Source: Rhynchosporium graminicola
Taxonomy: Eukaryota; Ascomycota; Leotiomycetes; Helotiales; Ploettnerulaceae
Direction: 5' to 3'
DNA length: 64,000 nucleotides
Assembly (NCBI GenBank): GCA_900074885.1
Contig: FJUW01000002.1
Coordinates: forward strand, 695,001-759,000
The translations under genes and the position numbers were made by a program. Shown piece by piece: positions 11,534 to 23,539 of this stretch (positions are counted from its first letter, which is position 1; each line of letters begins with the position of its first letter). Below the pieces are notes generated by a model. It was not told the DNA's origin. It did not search any database and was given only the letters and a program-made list of their open reading frames with translations.

Positions 11534-13075
11534 CTATTGATGAGGAGCCATGCCAATAGAGTTATTGCCTCCATTGAAAGCAACGAATTGAGACTTGAAC
11601 ATGATGTCTCCGTAGATCTGGAGGTTACTGGCAATGCCTTGGAGCCCGCCGAAGCACACTGTAGAAGAAACACGTTAGCATGTATTCTGTGAAGGAGTAG
11701 CTGGAAAATGAGAAGGGGGGAACGTACTGGTACCAGAAGCGTCGACAGGAGCAAAGTTGATATCGCTTCCCCGGACAGTAGCCATGTAGCTTCCTCCAAC
11801 ATCAACAGCCAGATCGGGTAGTTGAGATTTGCAGGGGAATGTGACACCACCGACGGTCTGGTCGTTGACGGCACCCTTGACTTGGCTGTAGTAGGCGTTG
11901 ACGATAGCAGGGTTGGCCAACATAAGGGTAGTTCCGGTATCGGCGATGGCCTGACCACCTTGAATCGTCATGGGGGCGCCTGTACCAACTTGAAACTTGT
12001 TGGAGGAGAATTGCCAGAAACCCTGGGTGGTGTTGACGTTGGCCCAAGTGAGGGAGCCGTTGAACTTGGAGGAGTCGATGTTACCGAACTCGTATGAACC
12101 GACGGCCGCCTTTCGGAGATCGGCTGTGAAGACGGGCATGGCTAGACCGGGCATCGCGTTGTCGAAGAAGGTCTTTTGCTGGGCTGGCTTAACGGTGTTG
12201 AGCTTGGAGTAAGCGAGGCCGACGAGTCCATTGGAATTCGCGTCTTGAACGAAGGATTGCGAAACTGCGGTTGCTATCTCGACAGCTTGATTCCGGACTG
12301 ATGCTCCTCCGATATTGACGGTGTCAGTCACAACGGTTCCCTTTGCTCCAGATCCGTCTCCATAGGAGATTGACCAAGTGGAACCGGTCATGGCCTTGAC
12401 CCTGGTGGACTTGCTGGCATCGTATGCAGTGTGGCCTACTTGTGAAGCTGGGGCAAGCTGAGTGCTGAAAACCCAGAGATCGGCTGATCCAGTATCGAAA
12501 TTCATGAGGATGGTTTGGTTACCGATACTGACAGGGGAGAGGTACTCGACGTCGCCCTTTTCTGGAGTGGCGGTGACAACACCTCCTGCAGAAGTTCCGT
12601 TCGTTGATCCGGCCGGAGCATTACCAGTTGTCTTTGGACGTGGAGCTGAAGCTGCACCAGATCCAGATCCCTTTCCAGTGCCAGTGCCATTCCCAGTGCC
12701 AGTGCCAGTTCCAGTCCCAGTTCCTGCACCAGCTCCTTGTGCCGCCTTTCCCTTTACCCCACCAGCTAGTTCACCAGATTGGACGCTGGCAGTATTCGAC
12801 AAAGCAGCAACGATTCCTGCAGAGTCTGTATTCGCTGCGCTGGCCGCATTCATGGCATCGACGAGCCCTTGTGGAAGTGCAACGCCGTATTTTCTATGAG
12901 CCTTGACGAGCGCTCTTGTTCCTGCCCCCGCGGCCCGGCCCTTGAAGTCAGGATTGACTACTCGCTCAACCTTGAAGCTGCGCTTCTTTACAGGTGCGTT
13001 TTTCGTTGGGACGGCGAGTGCAAAGCTGACCAAAGCAAGGAGTAGGAGCGCTTGGAGTTGAATTATGGAAGGCAT
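11534..13075 (-). CDS. secreted pepsin-like aspartic protease (family A1)
   Basis: Acid endopeptidase secreted as a zymogen. Exons 13075-11728 and 11658-11534 give 490 residues; splicing a 69-nt intron adds MCFGGLQGIASNLQIYGD, the expected C-terminal strand. Signal peptide at 1-21 (LLLLALVSFALA), then a propeptide with a KKR site (30-32) fitting Kex2 processing. The catalytic aspartates lie in DTGS (194-197) and DTGT (379-382), with the flap at SYGDGSG (238-243). Unusual is a Gly/Thr-rich stretch of about 25 residues (115-140), followed by a Ser/Thr/Pro/Ala segment, between the propeptide-like part and the catalytic domain. The N-glycosylation sites NGT and NQT are visible. All catalytic motifs are intact. 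Resembles penicillopepsin/endothiapepsin relatives. Confidence 0.92.
12655..12735 (-). repeat. hexanucleotide-type repeat encoding the Gly-Thr linker
   Basis: Near-perfect copies of a CCAGTG(T)C unit (plus strand) encode alternating Gly-Thr in the protease. Such a tract is prone to slippage, so its length may vary between strains. Confidence 0.75.
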
Positions 13076-14043
13076 TGTAAAAAAATAAATCTAAATCCAC
13101 ACCAGGTGGTAGTTTTGAAAATAGGAAACGGTAATAAGACTAAATATACCAGCTACAAAGAATGCTCGCGGAAGTTTTGTATTATAATCAAAAGAAAGAA
13201 AGAAAGATGCTCAGCAATAATGTTCGTGAAAATGGAAGCCCGCCCCAGAAAGGATCAAAGAAAATAAAGATGGGGAGAGGAGCAAAGCAAGATGAAGAGA
13301 AGTGCGGAACAGGAAAGTGATTTGACTTTAAAAGAAACCGAACGAACATGGACGACAGAAGTGGACGTTCTCGCAAAGGCTTCGACAGGATCGCCTCGAG
13401 CTGGGTAAAACATGGGAGGTGGGAAGCCCAGACACGGGATGTGGCATGACAGTGGGCACCCTCGAAAGAAGCAGTCATGCTCGATACGGGCGGGCATTTC
13501 CGTCTGCGGACGGGGATTCGGGAGCAATGCAGAAGGGATAAGTGCGCCCATGGCATTGTCAGTGCGTACGTCTCGTTTATCGTCGTGCAGCTCGAACGGA
13601 CCGGATGTTTGGATGCTTGTTTGGGCGGGTGGATTTTTATAGGACGGCAGTGGGAAAGGGACGGATAGGCGATAAGTCCAAGTAATGAGGCTGCATACTG
13701 TATGTAGATAGGTGTTGGGTTTGGCGATATGAGCCAAGGGGGCCAACTGGACCATTTTACCGCGGAGAAGCGTCCTCAGCGCGCGGAGGCGGCTAATGTT
13801 GATAGATCGAGACATTCGTGAATACCTACCCTGCTTGACTGGCCTGATCGAAGTTGGGTTAAGAAACATCATGGAGGGCATAGAAGGGCCTCATAATTTC
13901 TCATCTCTTATTGCTCAGGACCTTTGCCATATAGCTACTTCGCTTGGTGACCTACCTGTCCGGAGCAGAAGGCATGCCCAACCCTCCTGTTATCACTCGA
14001 AGCTTCCATACTCGCCGGCCAAGATCGCCTTGAAGTGATCAAG
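13076..14043. other. promoter region of protease and intergenic
   Basis: Nearly 1 kb upstream of the protease. A minus-strand frame of 208 codons (13255-13881) shows no motif, signal peptide or family resemblance and is rejected as a gene. AAAGAAAG-rich tract at about 13190-13205. Confidence 0.4.
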
Positions 14044-14183
14044 ATGTCGAAATCGATGTCGATGTTCACAGCGGTGTTTGGTCTTGTCTTGTAAGTTCGT
14101 TGTGTGAGGGGCAAGCAAATTTGACTGGACTATAATCCCTGAACAGGGAGGCGCTTGATCTGACGTCTGAAACTCTCGCTTAA
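14044..14183 (+). CDS. possible two-exon micro-ORF with hydrophobic N-terminus
   Basis: Exons 14044-14090 and 14147-14183 would encode 27 residues beginning MSKSMSMFTAVFGLVLLEAL. The donor is a consensus GTAAGT, the acceptor is AACAG and a TGACT branch candidate lies between. Nothing identifies it as a known small membrane protein, and it may be chance or the first exon of something longer. Confidence 0.2.
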
Positions 14184-16403
14184 CCACAACCCGCCAAGCC
14201 CGCTCCCTTGCCCTCGAACCCGTGACTTGTGCTTTTGGTTAGATTTCCTAATGTGCATTGCTTGGTCTCGCAAAATAATTGTGAACCAAATCTTAAACCA
14301 TTGCCATCGGATCTACACCGGCAAATTTCCATATCTATATTGGCATCTTCCTCAGCGATTGACATCCTCTTCAAAAAACGTCCCGATAGTATCTTGCAAT
14401 CAGAGTCCGGGCTCGCCTGAAGGGGTACGTCTCCAAGCCATCCAAGGAATTCCAAGTGAAGCTTGACAGCTGCGACGATCTCACAGCCCACAGCCCAGAC
14501 GCGCGATAACAAACGAAACAAACAAAGCATTTCCGAGCCTGGAGCCTAGCTCAACTCTTGCTGACAGCCAAGAAAAACAACATTTGTTCTATGCGAAGAA
14601 ATACCGGCTGCATTCTAGCCTGGCGTTTCGAGATGCAAACCCTGAAACTTGGATTGCTCCACCTCGAAATGCGCCACAGCCGTGCTGTTATCCATTCTAG
14701 TGTCCGAGATCAACGAGTGATAGCGCCAGTTGTGTGGTCTGCACCCAATCAAACTCGGAAGTACGTTCACGACTCCGTTCCCAGGAAGGATACTTACAGT
14801 ACTTACAGTAAATGAAATGATGTCCTTAGTCGAGCTATTGACCTAAGTTCAGACTATGATATGGTCGCTACCAGGCTACAGTCCTTCGAATGGCGGATCG
14901 CACTTTTTGAGTTTCAAACCATTCAGAGAGAGATCTTCCATAGGCCTCATCCACCACAGGGCACAAACACCACAAACAGGTGGAAGTGAAGCCGGGTCTC
15001 AGTCTTGGCATCTCCAACAGTGCCTGTCTCTCATTGAGCATGGTTGCGTGAACCATGCAAACCTGAAGCTTGGCTTGACTTGGTTTGCGTGTTCACGAAT
15101 CAGGCTTGAAACCGGTTGAAACGAGCTCGGTGATAGCCAATAAGAAGCGCTGACGAAAGATGTGAGACAGGGTTGACCTGATGCACGTAGTTCGTGTGAT
15201 AAAAATAAACGATCTGCTTTCCGTTAATCGGACTTCAGTTGATGCTTATGAAGCTTAGCCTTTGGGATCACGCTCTCGTTTGTTTCTTCCCGTACCCGGA
15301 TACCACGCTGTGACCTGAGCATCCGGAAGGCTTGTACTTCCTATCACTGCATCGCCAGGCGATTTTTGTTGTTGCAGGAAAGCCCTGAGGTAGAGTCTGT
15401 GACATGTAGGTGACACCTCCAATATAGCCCCGTCGGCTGAACATAACATATCTGATCGTCTAATGACTGCCCACTTGCCTGTCAAGCTGCTGCCGAGATG
15501 AAATATGAGGATATGCAAATGAAAGCATCGTGTCAGCAAATCTACCACACATATCGGAACAAACCCCATTCTTGCATCGCGCAGACTAAATCGGTATTAG
15601 AGGATCATGTATCCCTACCGGCGAGCCTCCCGCTGTTATGTAAATGCAAACTATATCGTGGTTTTACATCTTCAGTCTGTAGGATTTTTAAGCTACATTT
15701 TATCTTTCGCATTCATACACAGATATGGCATGAAGGATGGCCCTTCTGAGTCTGATATCTTGAAGGTTTCCCAACGGTTAGGTATTTTCCGTTTGAGATA
15801 AAACTGCCTCTCGCGTTATAGCCGATGCGAAGAGTCGAAACAAATTCCCTCGACTGCTGCACTTCCATGAAGCCAACGAATGCTCTGTGCCCTAATGGCA
15901 AATGGAGTAATGCAACTCTTGACTGCTTGTTAGAATCATTACTCAATAGGTTCCTGGATCCAAGATCTATATCGTCCCGAGTGTTCTTGGCCATTGCATC
16001 GCAAGGGTACAAACTGGAATTGGCACGAATCCGGAGCGGAAATGGCCTGGTCGCATTGGTGAGTTCGATTTATGGAAACGGCCAGTGCAGTATGTGGTGT
16101 AATATGTGCATCTAAATACCGAGAATGTACAATGGAGTGCCCCAAAAATATCCCCAGAATAATCATGCCAGTTCATCCCATATGTGTCCCACAAATCAAA
16201 TGCGTGACCCTCCCTTCAACTCCAGATAGTTCAACGCAACCCTAAATGACCAAACGAAATCGTTGATCATGATTTTCGGATTAACCGATGGGTATTCCTG
16301 ACGCCCAAAAGGCTCCGCGTCAACAGAGATGCAAGGAGTAACTCCACATATGCCAGTTCCGTGTCTGTGTGTTAAGCATGAAAAGAAAACACTTCTAGGC
16401 CGG
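14184..16403. other. large intergenic region
   Basis: 2.2 kb with many short overlapping frames on both strands and none with convincing coding character. A direct repeat of CTTACAGTA occurs twice at about 14796-14813. No tRNA, repeat array or transposon frame recognised. Confidence 0.4.
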
Positions 16404-18026
16404 CTAAACTCTGCCTGCTGCGACTCTTCTTGGGCTCGTGTACTTCAGCGTGATCTCCTCTTCGTCGCTACTAGACTCGTCTCGCATCTCGTCCAAGAAG
16501 CGATTCATCTCCTCACTCTTTGCCTTGCTTTGGCTCATTCCCTTGCCTTTCATCTTGCTTCTGTACTCGGCACTACCTGCGCTACTTTCTGCGCTTTCAC
16601 TTGCTGCTGCTGTCTCGAATTCAACTCTCCTGGCGGGGAATAATCTTGCGTGAGAGCTAAATTCTGCTCGTAGGGGACTCTGCCGTGGCGACCCTTGGTT
16701 TCTAGGTGGAGGAAAAGTATGCCCCAAGTTCCCCGAGTTTCCTGGGCTGCTCATGAAAAGCAAGGTCTCAATAGCATCCTGTTCTTGAACAGTCTTTTGA
16801 GCAGGCGAATAGACGATAGTATTGTCCATTAAATCTCTCCGGAGTGGAGTTCGGGGAGCAGAGGTGCTATAAGGCGAATTAGATCCATGGTTTGGCATGG
16901 TAGGTGGCTTGCTAAATTTTGGAGTTCCCGATCGACGAGAGATTACAGTGGGTCTGATATCAGCGGGTGGTCCAAGAGATTTATGTACGGGAGGCGAAAC
17001 GACAGAATTCTGAGTAGATTGCCGTTGAGCAGAATAGTTAGGTGCTGAATGATCTCGCCAAAACGATTCATAGGTTCGAGAAGGCTGATCCACTCGAGGA
17101 TACAGGTCAAAGTCGGAAGTTGGAGCTTGAAGAGCTTGGCTAACACTTCCAGAATGACTTTGAATACTTGCGATCACAGTGCGAGGAGATGTTATCAGAT
17201 TGCGGGGAGATGTTATCAGATTGCGACGACCATGTAAAGTGGATGTAGATGATGTTGGAGACCCAGCTTGCGATGCCAGTGATTCAACTTCGTCGATTGA
17301 GTTTGATTGCCATCCATTGTTGACTTTGACCATCGCATAGGAAAGGCGTGTCCGAAGCTCGGACGAGAGCTGATGGTAGTTAGTAGCTTGTCCTATTGAT
17401 TCCTGGTGCTGCCTTACCTCTCCGATCCTGCTACTCGCACCAGAAGATGCATTACTTACTGCGCTTGTATTCCTGGAGTGCCCGCGAGCCACTGGACTGC
17501 TGGGCGACGTAGACAATGGCTTAATCTGTCCGTCTGCTGTCCTCTTCTGTCCTGCAGTGGGAGCTATAGTGAGAGTCGGGCGCGTCGATGATATGGCCAG
17601 CAAAGGCTCTGCTGCAGCAGCCAATTGCGACAGTTGGGACAATTGGGAGAGTGGCCCGTCAGCATTCGTGCCCTGTGAAGAAAAGCCATCGGAAGTCGAG
17701 GTAGGTGGTGTAGATATCGTCCTATGCCCATCAGTTGCTTGCGAATTGTTACTTGACGTAGTCGTTTTCAAGGCCAATAATAGGTTGCTGGGGTTATCGT
17801 GTCTCTGCCTGGATATAGACATGATTTCGCCGCTTACTGACGGGGATGCAGTCGTTTCGTGGGCGCCCGAGATTTTGTTATCTATCACAATTCCATTGTT
17901 CTTTGTCCGAGGTTGCATGAGGCCAACCGGCGGTATGACTTTACTCGCGTCGCGATGACTCGCGCTTCTGTTCCTTGAATGTGCCACCTCGTCGAGAGCA
18001 GCGAGGGCCAGTTGATGAGGCTCCAT
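16404..18026 (-). CDS. Whi5/Nrm1-type G1/S transcription repressor
   Basis: Single exon, 540 residues, mostly disordered and rich in Ser, Thr and Pro. Two short conserved pieces identify it. Residues about 224-252 (LRTRLSYAMVKVNNGW, then IDEVESLASQ) match the Whi5 family motif (GTB motif) that binds the SBF/MBF transcription complex. Residues 417-428 (DAIETLLFMSSP) match the second block usual in the filamentous-fungal proteins. Whi5 and Nrm1 hold back or shut off G1/S genes and are controlled by cyclin-dependent kinase; many SP and TP sites fit that. Residues 268-282 contain a perfect duplicated octapeptide (RNLITSPR type). Which of Whi5 or Nrm1 it replaces cannot be told from sequence alone. 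The C-terminus is acidic then basic. Confidence 0.8.
   Translation of the reverse strand: MEPHQLALAALDEVAHSRNRSASHRDASKVIPPVGLMQPRTKNNGIVIDNKISGAHETTASPSVSGEIMSISRQRHDNPSNLLLALKTTTSSNNSQATDGHRTISTPPTSTSDGFSSQGTNADGPLSQLSQLSQLAAAAEPLLAISSTRPTLTIAPTAGQKRTADGQIKPLSTSPSSPVARGHSRNTSAVSNASSGASSRIGEVRQHQESIGQATNYHQLSSELRTRLSYAMVKVNNGWQSNSIDEVESLASQAGSPTSSTSTLHGRRNLITSPRNLITSPRTVIASIQSHSGSVSQALQAPTSDFDLYPRVDQPSRTYESFWRDHSAPNYSAQRQSTQNSVVSPPVHKSLGPPADIRPTVISRRSGTPKFSKPPTMPNHGSNSPYSTSAPRTPLRRDLMDNTIVYSPAQKTVQEQDAIETLLFMSSPGNSGNLGHTFPPPRNQGSPRQSPLRAEFSSHARLFPARRVEFETAAASESAESSAGSAEYRSKMKGKGMSQSKAKSEEMNRFLDEMRDESSSDEEEITLKYTSPRRVAAGRV
17176..17224 (-). repeat. 24-nt direct duplication inside the Whi5-like gene
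   Basis: Two adjacent copies of GGAGATGTTATCAGATTGCG (plus strand core) encode the doubled NLITSPR. It keeps frame and duplicates a potential CDK site (TSPR). Confidence 0.8.
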
Positions 18027-18944
18027 TAGATGATTTCTTGTGCGCTGCTTTGTGCTGCAAAGCCCGTAACAATACGGTACCGTCGACTCTGTGCGGGCGA
18101 AGAGATCCTGATTTCGGCACCCGTCGGTAGTTTACGCGTGAGCCGGGTGGCTGGTGATGCGCGACGATAAGCCACGCGTATCACTCCGGTGTACGTGCCA
18201 GCGACCTTCGATTGTATTTGTTCGAGTCGCAACAATTCAACCTTCACGGCAGCGACAGGAGTAAGGTTTTTGGTGATATTGCTACCGGATGATGTCTCTG
18301 AGTGTGCGTGTGGTGTGGTCTGGAAGTCGTAGTTCCACCCCACTTGGAGACCTCACCGGATCCCTTAGTTTCTCCGCCTGAGGCCGAATCCGCGCAGTCA
18401 CGAGGCTCGTCCTTCTCCTAGTGCTGATCTCCCTAGTTCTGGGGCGCCTGCGTTTATCCCCTATGATCCTATCGATATAGAAAAACATAATAGCCGGCTA
18501 TCAAGCTGCTTAAGGCATACAAGGTTCGGAATTATTGAAGTCTAAAAGTTCACTTGACTGTCAAAGTCGAGTCACCGACATTGAATTGGACATTGACTTG
18601 GAAAGAATTCAAAGCCACGAGAAGATTCCAACGTTTCACTTGATTGTCATGACCATGTCACGGAGATCTTGCCGGACTTTCTCTCGAAAACCATTCGATC
18701 TATAGAAATCGTTTGGCACTTCAACCTTATTGAGATGGGTAATTTCAGCTTCGCCAGAATTGGCACCACCTTTTCCTGAAAGAGGTTTACCTCTGGATAT
18801 CAACGCTAATCAACGGTGCCTTGGCTAGGAAGCGACTAAAAAGTATTTTGTGTGGTGTTTCTTTATCGTCTATCATAGGTCGCGCGTAGCAAGCATTCCG
18901 ATTCATCATTCTGTCTTGTTGAGATCTCCAGCTGACACTATTCA
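18027..18944. other. promoter of Whi5-like gene and intergenic
   Basis: 918 nt. The first 450 nt are GC-richer with open minus-strand frames lacking recognisable features; probably 5' leader. Remainder is unremarkable. Confidence 0.4.
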
Positions 18945-19566
18945 TTACTCTCTCTCTATATATTCATCATGATATTGGTGCAATCGCAGTGCCCTTTCTC
19001 TTCCCCTTCGAATAACTTCTTGCTGATTCCGGTAGTTGTAATTTTTCCTCCAGTTATCGCAAGCAATACAAGCAAACACAAACAGAAAGATATGCAAAAT
19101 CCTGATAATGTCAGCGTCTGAACCAGCTTCGATTGATTTACTTACGCTAAAACAGTTGAAACCCAGATCAGATCTTTCGCAAGCGGAAATTGGTACATCG
19201 TAGGATATATGATGAAGTATGATGAGAAGAGGAGCCCGAGGCAGGTGAGTAAGTCGAAGCAGAGGACGAGTGCGGGATGAAGGCGGCCCATGTGTCTGTT
19301 GTAGCAAGAGATCCGTGAGATGATCTGCTCTATGTTGAGCACGAGAGAAAGTGCGACCTAGAGTTCGTGTTAGGATCCATCATAAAAGTCGGATTGAGGC
19401 TTGTACTGACGAAAATGAAAGTAAACAATGGAGCTTTCATGCCTCCGCCACCTCGAAAATCGCCCAGGTTGCCATAGTCACTTGGTACAATTGTCATCGC
19501 TATAGACAGTCCCAGAACAGCCAGCGACAGTGGTAGGCACAAGCATCGGAAAAGGAGTTCGAGCAT
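18945..19566 (-). CDS. small four-helix membrane protein, MARVEL-like
   Basis: Not detectable as one frame: exons 19566-19411, 19357-19146 and 19101-18945 join in phase into 174 residues. Four hydrophobic segments are visible: LPLSLAVLGLSIAMTIV, LFTFIFVALSLVLN, LVLCFDLLTCLGLLFSSYFI and LAILHIFLFVFACIAC. The N- and C-terminal ends are short and the tail is basic then acidic (RNQQEVIRRGRERA). The layout and size resemble fungal MARVEL-type membrane proteins, but I see no decisive motif. Introns are 53 and 44 nt; the first donor is GTCAGT. Splices are supported by uninterrupted frame and continuous helices across both junctions. Confidence 0.65.
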
Positions 19567-19926
19567 AGCGAGTGTTTCCGGGAGAGTCGTCGGTTATCCG
19601 TGAGAGGTCTATTCAGCTAAGCGATTCGACCTCTTCAATACTGAGTCAATGGTTTCTCGATGTGATCATGGTGGTCTTTGTCCGGTTTCAAAACAAGTGA
19701 CGGATGGGACCGAAGTAGTGTTTGTGGCAGAGTCGCACAGAATCATAACAGGCTGAGTTCAATTACGCTGCCCAATCTGTCAGGTGGGCCTAATGGCAAA
19801 CGTTCTTTCCTATTTTAAACTCTAATTTAAACTTCAGCCTTACCTCATTGTAATTTAAAGGGGGTGGACACATGAAATATATGATAAAAGTCTAAAAGTG
19901 CAATCCAACGAATCAAGTTCTAGGAA
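19567..19926. other. intergenic
   Basis: 360 nt upstream of the four-helix protein gene; AT-rich around 19810-19870. No feature supported. Confidence 0.35.
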
Positions 19927-20973
19927 CTATTTCGGTTGTTGCACAATACTTAGTAGTTCGCAACAACCGAACAGCAAGAGTAACTTTACTATATTCCTGG
20001 TTATGCATATCATGTGCCCATCCCTTTTACCATTGGCCGGAGTACCAACGAACGCTGACACTTTCGTTTGGAATCGGCCCGCATTGGTATACAGGTATTG
20101 CAGGTGATGTGACCGAAATCTAGCGTCTTTGCCGAAAGATCGGTAAAGGAACGAAACATGGGGTTTGATAGGGATTTCCCCGTTCTCGCCCCATAGGCGC
20201 GTCCGATAAACTGTACTCGGTGTGTTGCCCTTGGGATAATTATAGACAAACACTTGGAGACATTTGACGCGGTGTTGCCAGTACAAAGATTCTACATGAA
20301 TATGTCGCGACATGGACAAGTATTTGGCAAGTGAGATTTTGTCTTCCTTGTGTAAGATGTCAACTGGATTTTGATTATGCATATCCGAAGGATGTAAGAG
20401 CGAGTTGCTTCCTGGTTCTGCATGTGCCAGAATTTCTCGTGGAACTGGAATCCTGGGCGATTGGACACTTGATTTGACCAGGCTAACAAGTCGAATCTTT
20501 GATAAGATTCTGTAACCGATCGATCGTGCTCTGTCGATTGCCCGGATACTGGGGAAATCTCTAAATGCAACGGAATAACCAGCTGCATATTTGGAAAAAT
20601 GTTCTTCAATCGAGCTGCCACTTTCATGGCAGTTCGGCAGGGCCGCCTCAACGCTTTGTTCCTGATCTCATCTAGAGGACAGACCTTTTTAGAACTATCA
20701 CAGAAGCAGACAAGATTTTCAGACATTCCAGCTTGGCGTACACAGACCGGTGGAAGATCAAAAACCGGAACCAACCTGAAATAGCTTCCTTAGCCCAAAG
20801 CCGCGACAGATGCTGCATACAAGGCTGGATATACATGCAAAAGATCGCGAGAATTGTGATAAGAGGAAATAGTCCCTGCACAAGGACCAGATTGCTTGTG
20901 ATGTATATATATATTTTGTTCCTCTTGCTATATGAACAATACTTTTGTCACGAACCCTGACTATTTTTCTCAA
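19927..20973 (-). CDS. unresolved gene, 244-codon open exon plus upstream exon
   Basis: I cannot name a family. A frame is open from 20661 to the stop at 19927 (245 codons with stop). It begins right after an ATCAG acceptor and reads EQSVEAALPNCHESGSS through YWQHRVKCLQVFVYNYP and RLWGENGEIPIKPHVSFLYR. A 114-nt intron (20775-20662) would join it in phase to an upstream exon, open from about 21048 to 20776, ending RGFGLRKLFQ. No in-frame ATG was found in that exon, so the true 5' end is missing or broken. A second frame (20774-20292) overlaps and competes. Could be a real gene with an unseen first exon, or a decaying one. Confidence 0.35.
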
Positions 20974-21049
20974 TACGAAATCTTCGCTGGAATAGCTACT
21001 GGCTGTTCCATCTAATACTCGATAGAAGTTCTCTCAAGGTTCGCACGTC

Positions 21050-23539
21050 CAGAAAGTCAGCGCTATTGTGCTGGTACGATGAAGACCTCAATTGAGTATT
21101 AACATCACAGCAGGAAATCATACTTAAGCAAGGACTAGTCCTGGCTCTATCGGGCAAAAATAACTTTCTCTTCCATGATCTACTAGTTATTGGATTGGTA
21201 TAGGCCTGAAATTTGGAAGAAACCACGATAATCATTACTTTCGAGCTCAGTAGGGACTTCGTCTTTTCTCAGTCGTCGCGACCGGTTCGGAACTAACTGA
21301 ACGCGTGATGGTATCTAGGAGTCGCTAATTAGTCATAACTTCGAGAGAAGACCTATTTGTTGAGTACCTGCAAATTTATGAACAAGATGTGCCCACCTGA
21401 ACCTGACTTTGACCAATGAAAACAGGTCATGTATGAGTCTAGCTCTCAGTTTCATTACTGATTTCGTTTCAGAAACATTGTCAAGTGAGGAAGGGCTACT
21501 TTTGGTGGCGTACATTCAATCTTAGTACCACGAGTAAATCGACTATAATTAATACACTGAAAATCTACGCGTTCTTGCTATTTTGATTCGGAATGTGTAG
21601 CACAGTCGCCGAAGAGCAAAACAATATGCCTTTCTCATCAAGCTATGATGCCCCATTTCAACAATCTAGCTAGTATTTCTATCAAAATTTCTCATCGCGT
21701 TATCGGATGTCAGTCTGGTATAGTTATTCGTTTGCCACTTGTGCTACGGCATGCCTGGACACAATCTAAGAACCCGTCCGTGTTGACATAAGTCGGGCCC
21801 TCAAGCGACAGGTAACGCTCTCCTCAAGCCAACAAAGAAATCAGACGAGCTACACGTCACAAAACTCCTCTAAATTACACTCGATGCATCTAGAAGACAA
21901 GCTCGAGCCAAGCCCGGACCCTCAAGATATCGAGTGCGCACAAGTATTCTCCCTGTCCTCCTCAGTGTACGCCGATAGAGTCTTTGTTCTGTGAGTGCAG
22001 CCAGGCTTCCGACCATCATGTGCAAAGGAAAAGAGCAAGGCTGATTTAGCCATGATTTGCCTCATCTAATGTATCTTTCTGCGAATTTTGACAACGAAGA
22101 TGCTGTGAAGTCGGCATATGTGAGGGTCACGGGACCTCACTGAATTTCTCTGCGATCAAATCTGAGCAATTCGACCGTTATCATATATCACGCCAAGTGC
22201 GATTTATTTAAGGAAATTCCAAAGATTTCCACGGTCAGGGATAGGGGGGTCAAGGGCAGGCAAGTCAAATCTTTGCCAGTCGTTGACCTTTGGGTCAAGT
22301 GTAGAACGGGCCATCGACCAGAAAGCCCCCCGACGTGGAGCCTTTTCGGTCCGCTTCTTATCCTTTTTCACACGATCAAATCGACACTCTCAATATCCCG
22401 GAGTCACTCGAGCTAATGAAAACTAGCAGTTCCCAGCACCTGATAATGATTCATTCGTCGGAAGTGCTTAGACCTTTGCAAAATTGAACATCCGCGCAGA
22501 AATTCAGGCTGTTCAGCGATGCTCTAGGATAGGAAGCCTTCTATGCTTCGATCTTGCTGCACAACGCAATCCTGATATTGCCATTGGCACGCAGGCAAGC
22601 ATCTATACGATAACCATTTGAAGGGATTTCGGGAGAAGATGACCAGAAGCGTCTTAGGATGCACGCAACATGACAAAGCGATGATGCGGCACGCTTACGG
22701 CGGCCAAAGCACTTTGGTATTTGAGGCTGAAGATGAACTTTGAATCGATTCGCGAAGCATCTTCACCAACGATGTTCCGAGTCAGTCAGATGAGACACAG
22801 TGCTGTACTTCTAAGGGTACTTTTATGCATCAATTGTTGGCCTGCCAATCGATGAAGGCATCTACAAACGACCTTGTCCTCGTGTGATCAAAGTATTTGA
22901 ACGGACTTGATTTGGTAAGGATTCAACACCGAGGGAAACTCTCGGGATCGCGGTCCTCGCCTTCTCCTTGGGCCCCTGCGCAAGACAGCTGGAGGTATTA
23001 CTGCAGTATGTCTCAATCGGTCAACGGTCCAGGAACAAAAATACATGCGCAGGATCTTCATTACTGCAGATAGTGGCTCAAAATAGCTCTTCTTACAGCC
23101 TTTCTTATTCGAATCGCCTGCCGACTTTATGGTTTGTGTATGACCGGAAACGCGAAGATGCTTGGCTCGATGCCTCTTCTGGACAATAGCCCCCAATGTC
23201 AAGAGAAATCACCAGGCTGTGGGATTCATACTCTGCAACCCCATCAAACTACTTTTTGGATTATTTTAGAGGGCTGTGATCGACGACCCTTTTTGCACCT
23301 GCTATCATGGCTTATATAACCGCCAATACATTATGCATGGGCTACCGAACAACATTGGGGAAATGTGCGGTCTTTAAGCTACTGTTAAGCCTCCCTCTGC
23401 GGCATACATTTTGTTTAACTTAGACCTATCCGCTGATTCAGTTATATAAAGAGAAAGTCATTCACCACATACTCCTTACTTGTCTGGGAGTTCTTACAAA
23501 TCACCTTCAAGACTCCACACTACAAAGAGGACATCATTT
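21050..23539. other. large intergenic region
   Basis: 2.5 kb, no frame above about 100 codons and none with coding character. A TATATAA at about 23443 and a pyrimidine stretch precede the DUF7223 relic and may be what is left of its promoter. Confidence 0.4.

Noticed and set aside
13255..13881. 208-codon minus-strand open frame upstream of the protease
   Set aside because: No motif, signal peptide or composition like a gene; the region is promoter to the protease.
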